Position numbers and translations under genes: made by a program. From positions 124,001 through 188,000 of the forward strand of contig JANYDA010000049.1 of the NCBI GenBank assembly GCA_025360005.1: 64,000 bases of DNA, in the 5' to 3' direction. This document shows positions 26,415 through 34,228 of this stretch, one piece after another. Position 1 is the stretch's first letter. Each line of letters opens with the position of its first letter. Under the pieces are notes generated by a model, which worked only from the letters and a program-made list of their open reading frames with translations, had not been told where the DNA came from and ran no database searches. The DNA comes from Fibrobacteria bacterium (GTDB taxonomy: Bacteria > Fibrobacterota > Fibrobacteria > UBA11236).

Positions 26415-26900
26415 TCACTTGTCGCCGGGGAAAAGCAGATCGAGCTTGTCGGCCACTTGCTCGCCTCCGCCCATATCCGGCATCACGTCCGGAATGCCGT
26501 TATTCTTTACGTCTTTGAGGGCCGCGCCCAGCTTGGCCTTGGCCTGCCCGGCGATCATCTTCACCAGCCCCAGATTGGTGCGATCATCGAAGATGAGCAC
26601 CATGATCACGTCCTCGTCCACCAGCGAGATGTGGATGTTCTCCTTCTCCCCCTGATGGAACATGACCGAGAATTCGGTTTCCCCGATCAAGGTGGCGATG
26701 GCCTTGGTGGAAGCGAAACTGCCTGCCGCCAACGCCGCCAGGCTGGTCACGTTGATATTGGGGCTGAAGCCCACCTGGGAAATGAGATTGCCGTCCTTGT
26801 TGATCAACAGCACGTACGCGGAAGCGGATTCGGTGATGAGGTGCGACAGGATTTTGTTGATCCTGTCGATGTCCTCTTTGTACAAGACGAAATCGCCCAT
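26415..26900 (-). CDS. Roadblock/LC7-domain protein
   Basis: 161 residues. The roadblock/LC7 fold is recognised from the first helix (INKILSHLITESASAYVLLINKDGNLISQVG), then SLAALAAGSFASTKAIATLIGE, FSVMFHQGEKENIHISLVDEDVIMVLIFDDRTNLGLVKM, closely like MglB, the GTPase-activating partner of MglA. A C-terminal tail (LGAALKDVKNNGIPDVMPDMGG...LLFPGDK) is an extension. It lies directly downstream of the MglA-like gene, only 2 bases away, the arrangement expected of a GTPase and its regulator. Last gene of the operon that starts at 35662. Confidence 0.9.
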   Translation of the reverse strand: MGDFVLYKEDIDRINKILSHLITESASAYVLLINKDGNLISQVGFSPNINVTSLAALAAGSFASTKAIATLIGETEFSVMFHQGEKENIHISLVDEDVIMVLIFDDRTNLGLVKMIAGQAKAKLGAALKDVKNNGIPDVMPDMGGGEQVADKLDLLFPGDK

Positions 26901-26902
26901 GC

Positions 26903-28918
26903 CTACTTCTCTTTTTTGAAGAGCCCGTCGAAGAAGCCTTTTTTCTTCTCGCTGGGGTGGGGCAGTTTTTTCGTCTTGAACGAATCGTCCTTGGCCATGT
27001 CCTCGTAAGTGGTCACGATGCCGCTGTTATCTTCCATGTTACCGATCGATTTGCCGGAAGGAGGCGCATCCACGCCTCTGGGTTCGGGCCCCGGCGAGGA
27101 CAGGGTAGGATAAGGGGGCCCGCTTTTACCCGGAGCCAACGGGTACGCCGAGCCCGGATTGCCGAGCGGATTGCTGCTGGGCCCGAAACCGCCCGGTCCT
27201 TGACCGCCCGGTCCTTGACCCACGCCGAAGCCAGCGGAGCCGAATCCAGATGGGCCGGGAAGCGGATTGGGAGCACCGAAACCGGATGATGGCTGGTTTC
27301 CGAATCCGGCGGGCGGCCCACCAAACCCGGATCCGGGAGCGCCGAAACCGGCGGACGCGCCGCCGAAGCCTCCGGGAGCACCCGGACCGCCTTGCAGAGG
27401 ATTCTGCGCTCCGGGAGGATTACCGGGAGCGCCGGGAAAAGCCGCGGGGAAACCACCGCCCATAGGCGCGGCGCCCAAAGGGGATCCGGGTTTAGAACCG
27501 AAAGAAGAGGGACCGCCGGCACCGCTACCGAACGGATTAATCGGAGGCGGAGGCATGCCAGGAATGCCGAGAGGCGGATTGGCAGGTCCCGCTTTTAAAC
27601 CGGCGAAGGTTTCCACGAATGGAGACACCGGGATCCCGGCCGGGGCATTGAATCCCGTATTCCCCAATTGCTGCGGCATGCCCGGAATCGGGCCGGGACC
27701 GCCCATGGGCGGCTTGTTTTCGGCGGGAAAGCCCGGCTTATTCTGCGGAAAAGGAAAGGCCGCAGGCCCTTGGCCGGAAGCACCGGATCCGGGAGGGAGG
27801 CCGGGATTGCCGGAACCGCCGCCCAACGCCGCGAATGGATTGGCTGCGCCCCTACCGAATCCTTGCGGCGTCGCCGGAAAACCGCTGGGAGGCATACCGG
27901 GTCCGCCTGATGGGACAGGCCCGGTGATGGGCGCGGGCTGTTGCGCCGGGCCCGGAAAGCCGGCCGAGCTGGGAGGCCCGCCGGGATTGCCGAATGGATT
28001 GGCCGGCGCGGAAGGGAATCCGCCGAAGGCCGGTGCGCCGGGGCTGCCGAAACCGCCCGGCGGCCCGCTGAAGCCGCTGGGGGATTGGGGCACGTTCAAG
28101 GGCGCGCGCGGTGCGAGGGGAACTTGCGGGCCCGGGGCTGCGGGACGAGCGGGGAAAGGTTGCCCGCCACCAGGACCGCCTTGCGGAGGCGCGCCAAAGC
28201 CGGGGGAACCGAATCCAGGCTGCCCCGGCTGGGCCGGAGCTTGTCCGAATGCGGGCGGGGCCGGAGGCTTGGGCGCCGCAGCGGGGGCGGGATTTTCCGG
28301 ACGCACGGGCCGGCGCGTGCCCTGGAAGCCCGCGTACTTGGCATTGAACTTGTCGATCACGGATTTGCCGATGGCCTTGAGCGTGGTGAATACGCCCACG
28401 CCGGTTGCGGCGACGGCTTCGTAGTACGGAAGCTTGTGTTTGTTCACCAGCGAATTGAGCTGCTCGATCGGGTACACGTTCGGCAAGTCGCGCTTATTGT
28501 ATTGCAGGACCAGCGGGATGTTCTCGATGGAGTGGCCGTATTCGCGCAGGTTCTCCTGCAGGTTGGCGAAGCTTTCCAGGTTCTCTTGCAGCTTATCGAC
28601 TTGGGAATCCACCACAAAGACCACGCCGTCCACGCCGCGCAAAACCAGCTTGCGGGTGGCGTTGTAATAAACCTGGCCCGGAACCGTATACAACTGGAAC
28701 TTGGTGTTGAAACCTTTGATGGAGCCCAGATCCAACGGGAGGAAGTCGAAGAACAGGGTGCGATCGGTTTCGGTAGCCAGCGACACCATCTCGCTCTTGT
28801 CTTTATCCGGAATCTTGCGATGGATGATTTGCAGGTTGGTCGTCTTCCCGCTCAGCCCCGGACCGTAGTACACGATCTTGCAGCTGATTTCCCTGGTTGC
28901 GTAATTGATGGATGCCAC
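26903..28918 (-). CDS. MglA-type small GTPase fused to a long Pro/Gly-rich tail
   Basis: 671 residues. Residues 1-~197 are a complete MglA-family GTPase: P-loop GPGLSGKTT at 19-27, the intrinsic arginine finger and switch-I Thr at Arg53-Thr54 (TDRT), TVPGQ with catalytic Gln82, and NKRD at 141-144; these fall at the same numbers as in Myxococcus/Thermus MglA. Residues ~200-630 are low complexity, rich in Pro, Gly, Phe and Ala with recurrent NPF/NPL and GFG motifs, surely disordered. The tail ends with TTYEDMAKDD and a basic amphipathic peptide KKKGFFDGLFKKEK that could bind membrane. MglA is normally ~195 residues with no such tail. It is flanked by roadblock genes on both sides. Confidence 0.93.
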   Translation of the reverse strand: MASINYATREISCKIVYYGPGLSGKTTNLQIIHRKIPDKDKSEMVSLATETDRTLFFDFLPLDLGSIKGFNTKFQLYTVPGQVYYNATRKLVLRGVDGVVFVVDSQVDKLQENLESFANLQENLREYGHSIENIPLVLQYNKRDLPNVYPIEQLNSLVNKHKLPYYEAVAATGVGVFTTLKAIGKSVIDKFNAKYAGFQGTRRPVRPENPAPAAAPKPPAPPAFGQAPAQPGQPGFGSPGFGAPPQGGPGGGQPFPARPAAPGPQVPLAPRAPLNVPQSPSGFSGPPGGFGSPGAPAFGGFPSAPANPFGNPGGPPSSAGFPGPAQQPAPITGPVPSGGPGMPPSGFPATPQGFGRGAANPFAALGGGSGNPGLPPGSGASGQGPAAFPFPQNKPGFPAENKPPMGGPGPIPGMPQQLGNTGFNAPAGIPVSPFVETFAGLKAGPANPPLGIPGMPPPPINPFGSGAGGPSSFGSKPGSPLGAAPMGGGFPAAFPGAPGNPPGAQNPLQGGPGAPGGFGGASAGFGAPGSGFGGPPAGFGNQPSSGFGAPNPLPGPSGFGSAGFGVGQGPGGQGPGGFGPSSNPLGNPGSAYPLAPGKSGPPYPTLSSPGPEPRGVDAPPSGKSIGNMEDNSGIVTTYEDMAKDDSFKTKKLPHPSEKKKGFFDGLFKKEK

Positions 28919-28931
28919 GGGATTTCCTTGG

Positions 28932-29264
28932 TTACTTGATTAAAGGGCTCACTTGCGCGATTTCTACCCTGATTAATCCGGTATTGGCCTGGCTGTCCGC
29001 CAGCACGACCAGATACCCCAGTTCAATGACTTGCACGAAAAATTTGCCTTCGCTGGCCTCGATCATGGTTTGCATGAGGGATCCGGCTTGGGCATTGGAA
29101 ACGATCTTATTGGCCACCTGCTGCACTGACACGATCAAGGCGCTGATGAAGTCGGAGGGAACCGGGGTCCGGAAGTGGGAAACGATCTCAATCCCATCCG
29201 GACTGACGATGCTGGAGCCCTTGACGCCCTTGATCTGATTTATCCTCTCCAATATAGTTAACAT
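28932..29264 (-). CDS. Small roadblock/LC7-domain protein
   Basis: 110 residues, a single roadblock domain: MLTILERINQIKGVKGSSIV, SPDGIEIVSHF, then the central helix ISALIVSVQQVANKIVSNA and the paired strands GKFFVQVIELGYLVVLAD followed by TGLIRVEI. The size and pattern fit minimal MglB/RobL-type modules that dimerise and bind Ras-like GTPases. It lies 13 bases upstream of the MglA-like gene and 5 bases downstream of another roadblock-like gene, so all are on one transcript. Alternatives within the fold (LAMTOR, dynein light chain-like) are eukaryotic; GTPase regulation or scaffolding is the most likely bacterial role. Confidence 0.88.
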   Translation of the reverse strand: MLTILERINQIKGVKGSSIVSPDGIEIVSHFRTPVPSDFISALIVSVQQVANKIVSNAQAGSLMQTMIEASEGKFFVQVIELGYLVVLADSQANTGLIRVEIAQVSPLIK

Positions 29265-29269
29265 CTAAT

Positions 29270-29698
29270 TCAACCCCGTAGATAGCCGCGTGCATGCAAC
29301 AGTCGGGCGATGGCCTGCGCCCCACGTTCAATCCTGAATTTGAACAGCTCATAGCTGCCGCGGGTTCCAGTCACCACTAAAAAGAATTGGTTGGATAACT
29401 CCACGTTGATAATCAAATGGAAGCGGTTCTCGGTAAAGGTCACCGCATGATCCATCGGTCCCAGTCCCAGCATCGCGCAGCGTTCCAGGGACTCCATGAA
29501 CCCCGCCAGAAAATAAGGCGCTTCGATGAAAAGGCTTTCGTGGGTGTCTTCCCCGAATCCCACCGCCAAGCCTTCGCGATTATAAAGCGCAGCCCCCTGG
29601 ATCCCGTTCACCAGGCTCAGGTATCCCAGGCATCCATCCAGATCCTGGGACTCCACCAGCTTGTTGATATGGATGGGCCCGGATTCGATCTTACTCAT
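29270..29698 (-). CDS. Divergent roadblock-like protein
   Basis: The frame is open to 29734, but the ATG at 29698 (MSKIESG) overlaps the upstream gene by 8 bases and is preferred; 142 residues. The pattern is roadblock-like though divergent: an N-terminal helix (KLVESQDLDGCLGYLSLVNG), a GAALYNREGLAVGFG strand-turn-strand, a helix (YFLAGFMESLERCAML), then FTENRFHLIINVELSNQFFLVVTGTRGSYELFKFRIE strands and a C-terminal helix. It could alternatively be a profilin-like or other longin-superfamily fold. Placement between a TPR/roadblock-like gene and a clear roadblock gene supports the assignment. Confidence 0.75.
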   Translation of the reverse strand: MSKIESGPIHINKLVESQDLDGCLGYLSLVNGIQGAALYNREGLAVGFGEDTHESLFIEAPYFLAGFMESLERCAMLGLGPMDHAVTFTENRFHLIINVELSNQFFLVVTGTRGSYELFKFRIERGAQAIARLLHARGYLRG

Positions 29699-30869
29699 GG
29701 GGCGCATACTCCGCAGGGCGGCCGGCCTGCGCAAGCGCAGCGGCTTGCTTGCGGAAGGTGTTTTCCGCGCGCACGATGGTCAACAGCGATTGGTTGATAT
29801 GGCCCGTGATCAGGCCCATGTTCTCCGCGCCCGAATGGAAGGTGGTGACGGTAAGGCTATGGAAGGAAAAGCAGACCTTGTGGATGGAACCGCCGTCCAG
29901 GGAGGAACAGGCCGCCTGAATGGAAGCGGGCACCTCGTTCGGCAAAAAGCCCGCCAGCGTTTCCAGTTGGGGATTGCGGCAGGACGATTTGAGCGTGCCC
30001 GTCTCCGCGTTCCATACCAATATGGCATGGGTGTTCTGATCATTGGCCAAGGTCTGATAGATGCCCACGTCGCCGTCGGCTCCCGGAGCGGGGGCAACGA
30101 AAAGCGGGCGCGCGCCGGATGCCCCGGCCGCAACCGGCTGGGCGGGCGGAAGCGAACGGGAAACCACCGCGGGTTGGGAGGGAAAGGAAACCGGCTTGGA
30201 CGCGGGAGGGAAAGCGGGCCGCGCTTCCAGCAGGCCGGAAAGCGGCCTATCGTTGGCCTCCGACAGTGGATCCACCGCGGTGCGCAGATGACTGGCGGGA
30301 ATAGCCCCGGAGGGAGGCTGATGGCCTTGATCTTCGGAAACCTCTCCGTACGCCACGGGATAAGCCGAACTCTCGGCTGCGGCCGCCAATGCAGCGGCGG
30401 CTGCCATGGCGGCAGCTTGCTGATTGCCGAATAGGGAACCGGAAACCATCGGCGGCGCATCCAAGGGCGCGGCCGGGGAGTTTTCCGGAGAAGATGCCGG
30501 CTCCACAGCCGGACGGCCCTTGGCCCACTCCAGCCACTCGTGATAGATGCTGCCCTCCAGCAGGGACAATGCCACCATATCGTTGGGATGCTGATGCACG
30601 CGCGGCACCAGGCGTTTCTTGGCCATGGCGAACTCGCCTGTCTCGATGCCGATTTGGGCCTGCAGGTAAAAGACCATATCCTTGAACCGCGACGCCTGTT
30701 TCGCTTCCAGGCTGTGGAGCACGTGCACGGCCAGATCGTATTGCTTCCTGCGGATCAACAGGCATGCGTACGCCAAGGTGCTGGAACTTTGAATGAAGCT
30801 TTGGCAGATGACGTCATCGGCCAGCACGGCGGCGGCGGATTTGACTTCATGCATGGTTTCGGTCGTCAT
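29691..30869 (-). CDS. TPR-like protein with Pro/Ala-rich linker and roadblock-like C-terminus
   Basis: 392 residues in three parts. Residues ~10-115 are helical pairs (TLAYACLLIRRKQYDLAVHVLHSLEAKQ, KDMVFYLQAQIGIETGEFAMAKKRL, NDMVALSLLEGSIYHEWLEW) that read as two or three TPR-like repeats. Residues ~120-260 are a Pro/Ala/Ser-rich linker, with an Ala-rich run, probably disordered. Residues ~270-385 (VGIYQTLANDQNTHAILVWNAETG... VCFSFHSLTVTTFHSGAENMGLITGHINQSLLTIVRAENTF) have the strand-strand-helix pattern of a roadblock domain. The protein may bring several roadblock or GTPase partners together. It overlaps the next gene by 8 bases and starts 6 bases after the PATAN gene. Confidence 0.72.
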   Translation of the reverse strand: MTTETMHEVKSAAAVLADDVICQSFIQSSSTLAYACLLIRRKQYDLAVHVLHSLEAKQASRFKDMVFYLQAQIGIETGEFAMAKKRLVPRVHQHPNDMVALSLLEGSIYHEWLEWAKGRPAVEPASSPENSPAAPLDAPPMVSGSLFGNQQAAAMAAAAALAAAAESSAYPVAYGEVSEDQGHQPPSGAIPASHLRTAVDPLSEANDRPLSGLLEARPAFPPASKPVSFPSQPAVVSRSLPPAQPVAAGASGARPLFVAPAPGADGDVGIYQTLANDQNTHAILVWNAETGTLKSSCRNPQLETLAGFLPNEVPASIQAACSSLDGGSIHKVCFSFHSLTVTTFHSGAENMGLITGHINQSLLTIVRAENTFRKQAAALAQAGRPAEYAPHE

Positions 30870-30875
30870 CGCTCG

Positions 30876-31961
30876 TTACTTCAGTATGAAGGCCTTCTCG
30901 CTGATCTTGCGATAAAAAGGGATTCCGGTGCCGGAGCCCGATATTTCCCTGCTGCTCAACGCGCCGTCCTCCGCCAAAGGCTTGAGACTTTTCGGCAAGG
31001 TATCCGTCCTGGCGGCATGGTCGATCAAAAAAGCCTCCATGTTGTCCCTCGCCATGGCATGGGAAATGGCGGATTCATAGTCGTCCGGATCCTGCCACTC
31101 GGTCCCGGTCTGCTCCACCGCGCCCACCATCCAGATAGAAAACAACCGCACCGCCGTCGCGCAAACCAAGAACAGAACGGCGATTCCTATCACCATGGCC
31201 GTTTTGCGATCCTTTTCGGATTGCGGATCCGCTTGGACGGAGGCCTCATGCCCCTCGCTCGCGTCCTTGACCGGGGCGATAAATCCGCCGCGCCATAAAT
31301 TTACCATGCATTCCGCAAGCCGGAAAGAGCCAAAAGGCACCAGCTTGGATATTTGGACCACATTCATCCTGGCATCCACCAGGCCCAGGACCGAGCGATC
31401 CCAGCTCAGCTGATCCCCGTCATAAGGCCTCCCGGTGGGCCGGAATACCATTTTCTGGTCCGGCAGCGCCTCTTTGAGCCGCGGCCATTCGTCGATACGG
31501 CGCATGCCTTCCATGCAGGCGAACTCGGTGGAGATGTTGAGTTGGGCGGAAACCGGGGCCTTGCCCCCGCTCCCGAACTCGTAGCGGCCTTTCATCCAGC
31601 CGAACAATTCGCACACCATGTCCTCGGTGATGATTTGCAGCCACTCTTTGCGGTCTTCCTCCTTCAGGAACCCCTTGGCGGTCAGAGTGGCGAGCAGGGA
31701 GCGATCCATGTCCCGGGAAATAGCCTCCAGTTCCATCATCTCCTGTTTGCCGAGCCGGCCGGTCTCGATGAGGATTTCCTTTATCTTCCCCTCCGGGGAT
31801 TCCCCGTTGACACGCACGCCCATCAGGTTTCCGGCCGAGATGAACAGCTCGGCTTTTTCCTTACCGTCGTTCAAAGCCAGCACGCCGGTCTTGCGCTGCT
31901 GCAGCAGCAATTGCAGAACGTCGGCCAGCGAGAAATCCTTGAGTTCGCCCGAGAGGATCAT
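30876..31961 (-). CDS. DUF4388 (PATAN) domain membrane protein
   Basis: The frame is open to 32414, but the ATG at 31961 makes an ATGA overlap with the upstream gene and gives 361 residues beginning exactly at the domain. The N-terminus (MILSGELKDFSLADVLQLL, QQRKTGVLALNDG, AELFISAGNLMGVRV) is a textbook PATAN/DUF4388 domain, seen in PatA-type regulators and many delta-proteobacterial and cyanobacterial signalling proteins. A helical and winged-helix-like middle (LVPFGSFRLAECMVNLWRGGFI) follows, then one transmembrane helix (AMVIGIAVLFLVCATAVRLF, about 245-265) and a ~90-residue exterior tail. A membrane signalling adaptor is the likely role; the order PATAN-TM-tail implies the PATAN domain is cytoplasmic, on the side of the GTPase. 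Confidence 0.85.
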   Translation of the reverse strand: MILSGELKDFSLADVLQLLLQQRKTGVLALNDGKEKAELFISAGNLMGVRVNGESPEGKIKEILIETGRLGKQEMMELEAISRDMDRSLLATLTAKGFLKEEDRKEWLQIITEDMVCELFGWMKGRYEFGSGGKAPVSAQLNISTEFACMEGMRRIDEWPRLKEALPDQKMVFRPTGRPYDGDQLSWDRSVLGLVDARMNVVQISKLVPFGSFRLAECMVNLWRGGFIAPVKDASEGHEASVQADPQSEKDRKTAMVIGIAVLFLVCATAVRLFSIWMVGAVEQTGTEWQDPDDYESAISHAMARDNMEAFLIDHAARTDTLPKSLKPLAEDGALSSREISGSGTGIPFYRKISEKAFILK

Positions 31962-34213
31962 CGCGTCACCGCCCGCTCCGGCGCCGTGGGCGCCGGCGTA
32001 ACGCCGCCCAAATCCAGCGGGGTCCTGAGCTGCTTGAGGTTGAAGACGCCATATAGGCAGGCGAGCGGCAGGAGCGGAAGCCAACGCAAAGGGCCCAGCA
32101 CAAAGGAAGGATATTCCATTACGGCATGGTTGAGGCCCCACGATGAGCCGATCAATAGCGAGGTGGTCAAAGGCAAAAAGAAACCGCCGCCGCCCAGGTA
32201 CAGGCGCCCGCTGCCCGGGAACACGGCGTTGAGGGCGGAGGCGATACGCACCCTCACCAACGCGGAACGGTTCCGCAGGCGGGAAACCAATTCCAACCGG
32301 ATACGGTTCTCGTGCACGCCGGCAACGGTCTTGAAACAATTCTGGCAATGGACTCCCTTGCGGCAGGTGCGGCACATGATGCGCCCGCAGATCTTGCACT
32401 CGAACAGATCCCACCCGTGCGTGTTGCGGGAGTAGTGGCGGAAACGGAAGAAGAGCGCCAGCGCCGCTGCGATCACGGCTCCCAGCAACCAGGAACCTTG
32501 GATATCCTGGATGCCGGCATGCACCGGCACGCGCAGGAAATCAAGATTCAACAGGGCCCGCCAGGAGGCCTGCCAGGCTTGGCCCATGCGCAGCATTGGA
32601 TCCATGGACTTGCGCGTGGCCGGATAGACGGGGAAGTTCTCGTCATTATCCTTGAGCCATTGCGTCACCCATTGGGCGTCCAGGTCCGCCGCTTCATCCA
32701 GGAATTTCTTGTGCTTGGAGGAATTGTTGTTGTACAGCTCCGCCTGGCTGGAATTGAACCACGTCTCCACCAGGTTCGGCGCTTCCCGCCGGGCCCGCTC
32801 GAAAATGGAAACCGCCTTGGGGTACTCGAAGGCGGCCATATCCAGATTGCCGGCGTTGAGAAGGGCGAAGGCGTTGCCCTGATCGATGCGCGATGCGTCG
32901 CGGCCATACTCGGCGGCGCGGAGGTAATTTCCCTGTTTCTTGTATTGCAGGGAAAGCGCCAGGGCCCGGTAAAGCGAATCCTCATGGCCATGAATGGGGA
33001 AGGATAGGGAGCGATCGGAAAGCGAACGCTCATAGCCCCGCGACCAGGCCTGATGATAGAGGTTCACCGCGAAACGCGGATCCAGGTGGCGGCCCATGGA
33101 CTGTTCCCACATGACCAGGAAAGGCACCAGGGCGATGCCCATCACCACCACCTTGAGAATGGCTTTTTCGTCGGGGCTGCAATGTTTCCACAGCAGCATG
33201 GCGCCCAAGAGCCCCAGCACCACGTAGCCGGCGCCGCCCACGGCAAGGCTCAGCGGGACCATGGCGATGGCCAGGTAACGTACGCGTAACTCCACCGCTT
33301 CGGGCATCTTCTCCGTCCAGGGATGGGCGATGCGAGGGAAATGCCGGATGAAGAGCACCAGCAGGCCCAACGCGCCGAAGATGCCCAGCGCCAGGCGCAG
33401 GCAGCGGGACACGTTGATGAGGAATAGCGTCTGGACATCGTAGTAACGCAGCAAGCGCAAGGTCTCGCCCAGGGAAGTCCAGACGAAACCCAGGTCCCAC
33501 CCCAACGGAGAATGTTCCCGGAAATGCAAAATCAGGTTCTGGTAGGGAACCCATGGGCAGAGCGGGTCCAAGCGCTTGGCGAACTCCATGCCCTGGCGCG
33601 CCACCTGGAAATGGCCTTGGCGGATGGTCTCGAGCACCTTCCACAATTCCAGCTTGGCCAGATCGGGTACGCGCATATAGCCCTTTTCCAGCATGCTCCG
33701 GTGCACTTCCATCTGCCAGGAGTGCGCCCTTTGGTACATGCCTACCTGACCCAGGATGCGCGCCAACTCGAAATTGAGACCCAGGTTCCCCTTGGCCTGC
33801 AAGGCCGCGGCCGCCAGATCCTGTTCTCCCGCGCCCGGCCTGGATTTCTCCGCCGCCACGCCCAGAGCGAAGTTGGCCCACATGATGCCCAATGCCGATT
33901 GCGATTGGCTGCCCGGCACCGGCGTGGTGGCTGCGGCTTCCGCGGCCGTGGTGGGAGTGGCCAGCGGCCGCAACTGCCCGATGAGGAGCATGCGCTCGCC
34001 TTCGCTGGCCTCATTGCGGAAAAGCTTTTGCGCTGCGGGATACCGCTTCTGGAAATCCCAACGGGATGCCACCGCCTCGCGCAAGGATTCCATCACCCCC
34101 GGTTGCGCTTGCAACGGACCGGCTATGGCCGATGCGATCAGGACCATGATCTTCATGCGCGTGTTCACTGCGTTACCCCATCCCCGACGTAAAAAAGCGG
34201 ATAGGCTCCGCAT
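31958..34213 (-). CDS. Polytopic membrane protein with TPR region and zinc-ribbon-like Cys cluster
   Basis: 751 residues, family not recognised. An N-terminal signal/anchor (MKIMVLIASAIAGPLQA) precedes a helical extracytoplasmic region (~40-265) with repeat-like helices. About three transmembrane helices lie at ~275-380 (LALGIFGALGLLVLFI, YLAIAMVPLSLAVGGAGYVVLGLLGAMLLW, ILKVVVMGIALVPFLVMW), followed by TPR-like repeats (SLYRALALSLQYKKQGNYLRAAEYGRDASRIDQGNAFALLNAGNLDMAAFEYPKAVSIFERARREAP) and another TM helix near 600. Then CKICGRIMCRTCRKGVHCQNC supplies seven Cys in CxxC-type pairs, a likely zinc-binding module, and three C-terminal TM segments. Its stop overlaps the PATAN gene (ATGA), so it belongs to the same operon. 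Confidence 0.72.
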   Translation of the reverse strand: MRSLSAFLRRGWGNAVNTRMKIMVLIASAIAGPLQAQPGVMESLREAVASRWDFQKRYPAAQKLFRNEASEGERMLLIGQLRPLATPTTAAEAAATTPVPGSQSQSALGIMWANFALGVAAEKSRPGAGEQDLAAAALQAKGNLGLNFELARILGQVGMYQRAHSWQMEVHRSMLEKGYMRVPDLAKLELWKVLETIRQGHFQVARQGMEFAKRLDPLCPWVPYQNLILHFREHSPLGWDLGFVWTSLGETLRLLRYYDVQTLFLINVSRCLRLALGIFGALGLLVLFIRHFPRIAHPWTEKMPEAVELRVRYLAIAMVPLSLAVGGAGYVVLGLLGAMLLWKHCSPDEKAILKVVVMGIALVPFLVMWEQSMGRHLDPRFAVNLYHQAWSRGYERSLSDRSLSFPIHGHEDSLYRALALSLQYKKQGNYLRAAEYGRDASRIDQGNAFALLNAGNLDMAAFEYPKAVSIFERARREAPNLVETWFNSSQAELYNNNSSKHKKFLDEAADLDAQWVTQWLKDNDENFPVYPATRKSMDPMLRMGQAWQASWRALLNLDFLRVPVHAGIQDIQGSWLLGAVIAAALALFFRFRHYSRNTHGWDLFECKICGRIMCRTCRKGVHCQNCFKTVAGVHENRIRLELVSRLRNRSALVRVRIASALNAVFPGSGRLYLGGGGFFLPLTTSLLIGSSWGLNHAVMEYPSFVLGPLRWLPLLPLACLYGVFNLKQLRTPLDLGGVTPAPTAPERAVTR

Positions 34214-34228
34214 CCGCGCCGGTTTGCA

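Noticed and set aside
27267-28424. A 385-residue Gly/Pro-rich frame on the plus strand opposite the MglA tail
   Set aside because: It is the mirror of the Pro/Gly codons in the minus-strand gene (GGN/CCN read both ways) and has no ribosome binding site; the minus-strand frame contains the true GTPase.
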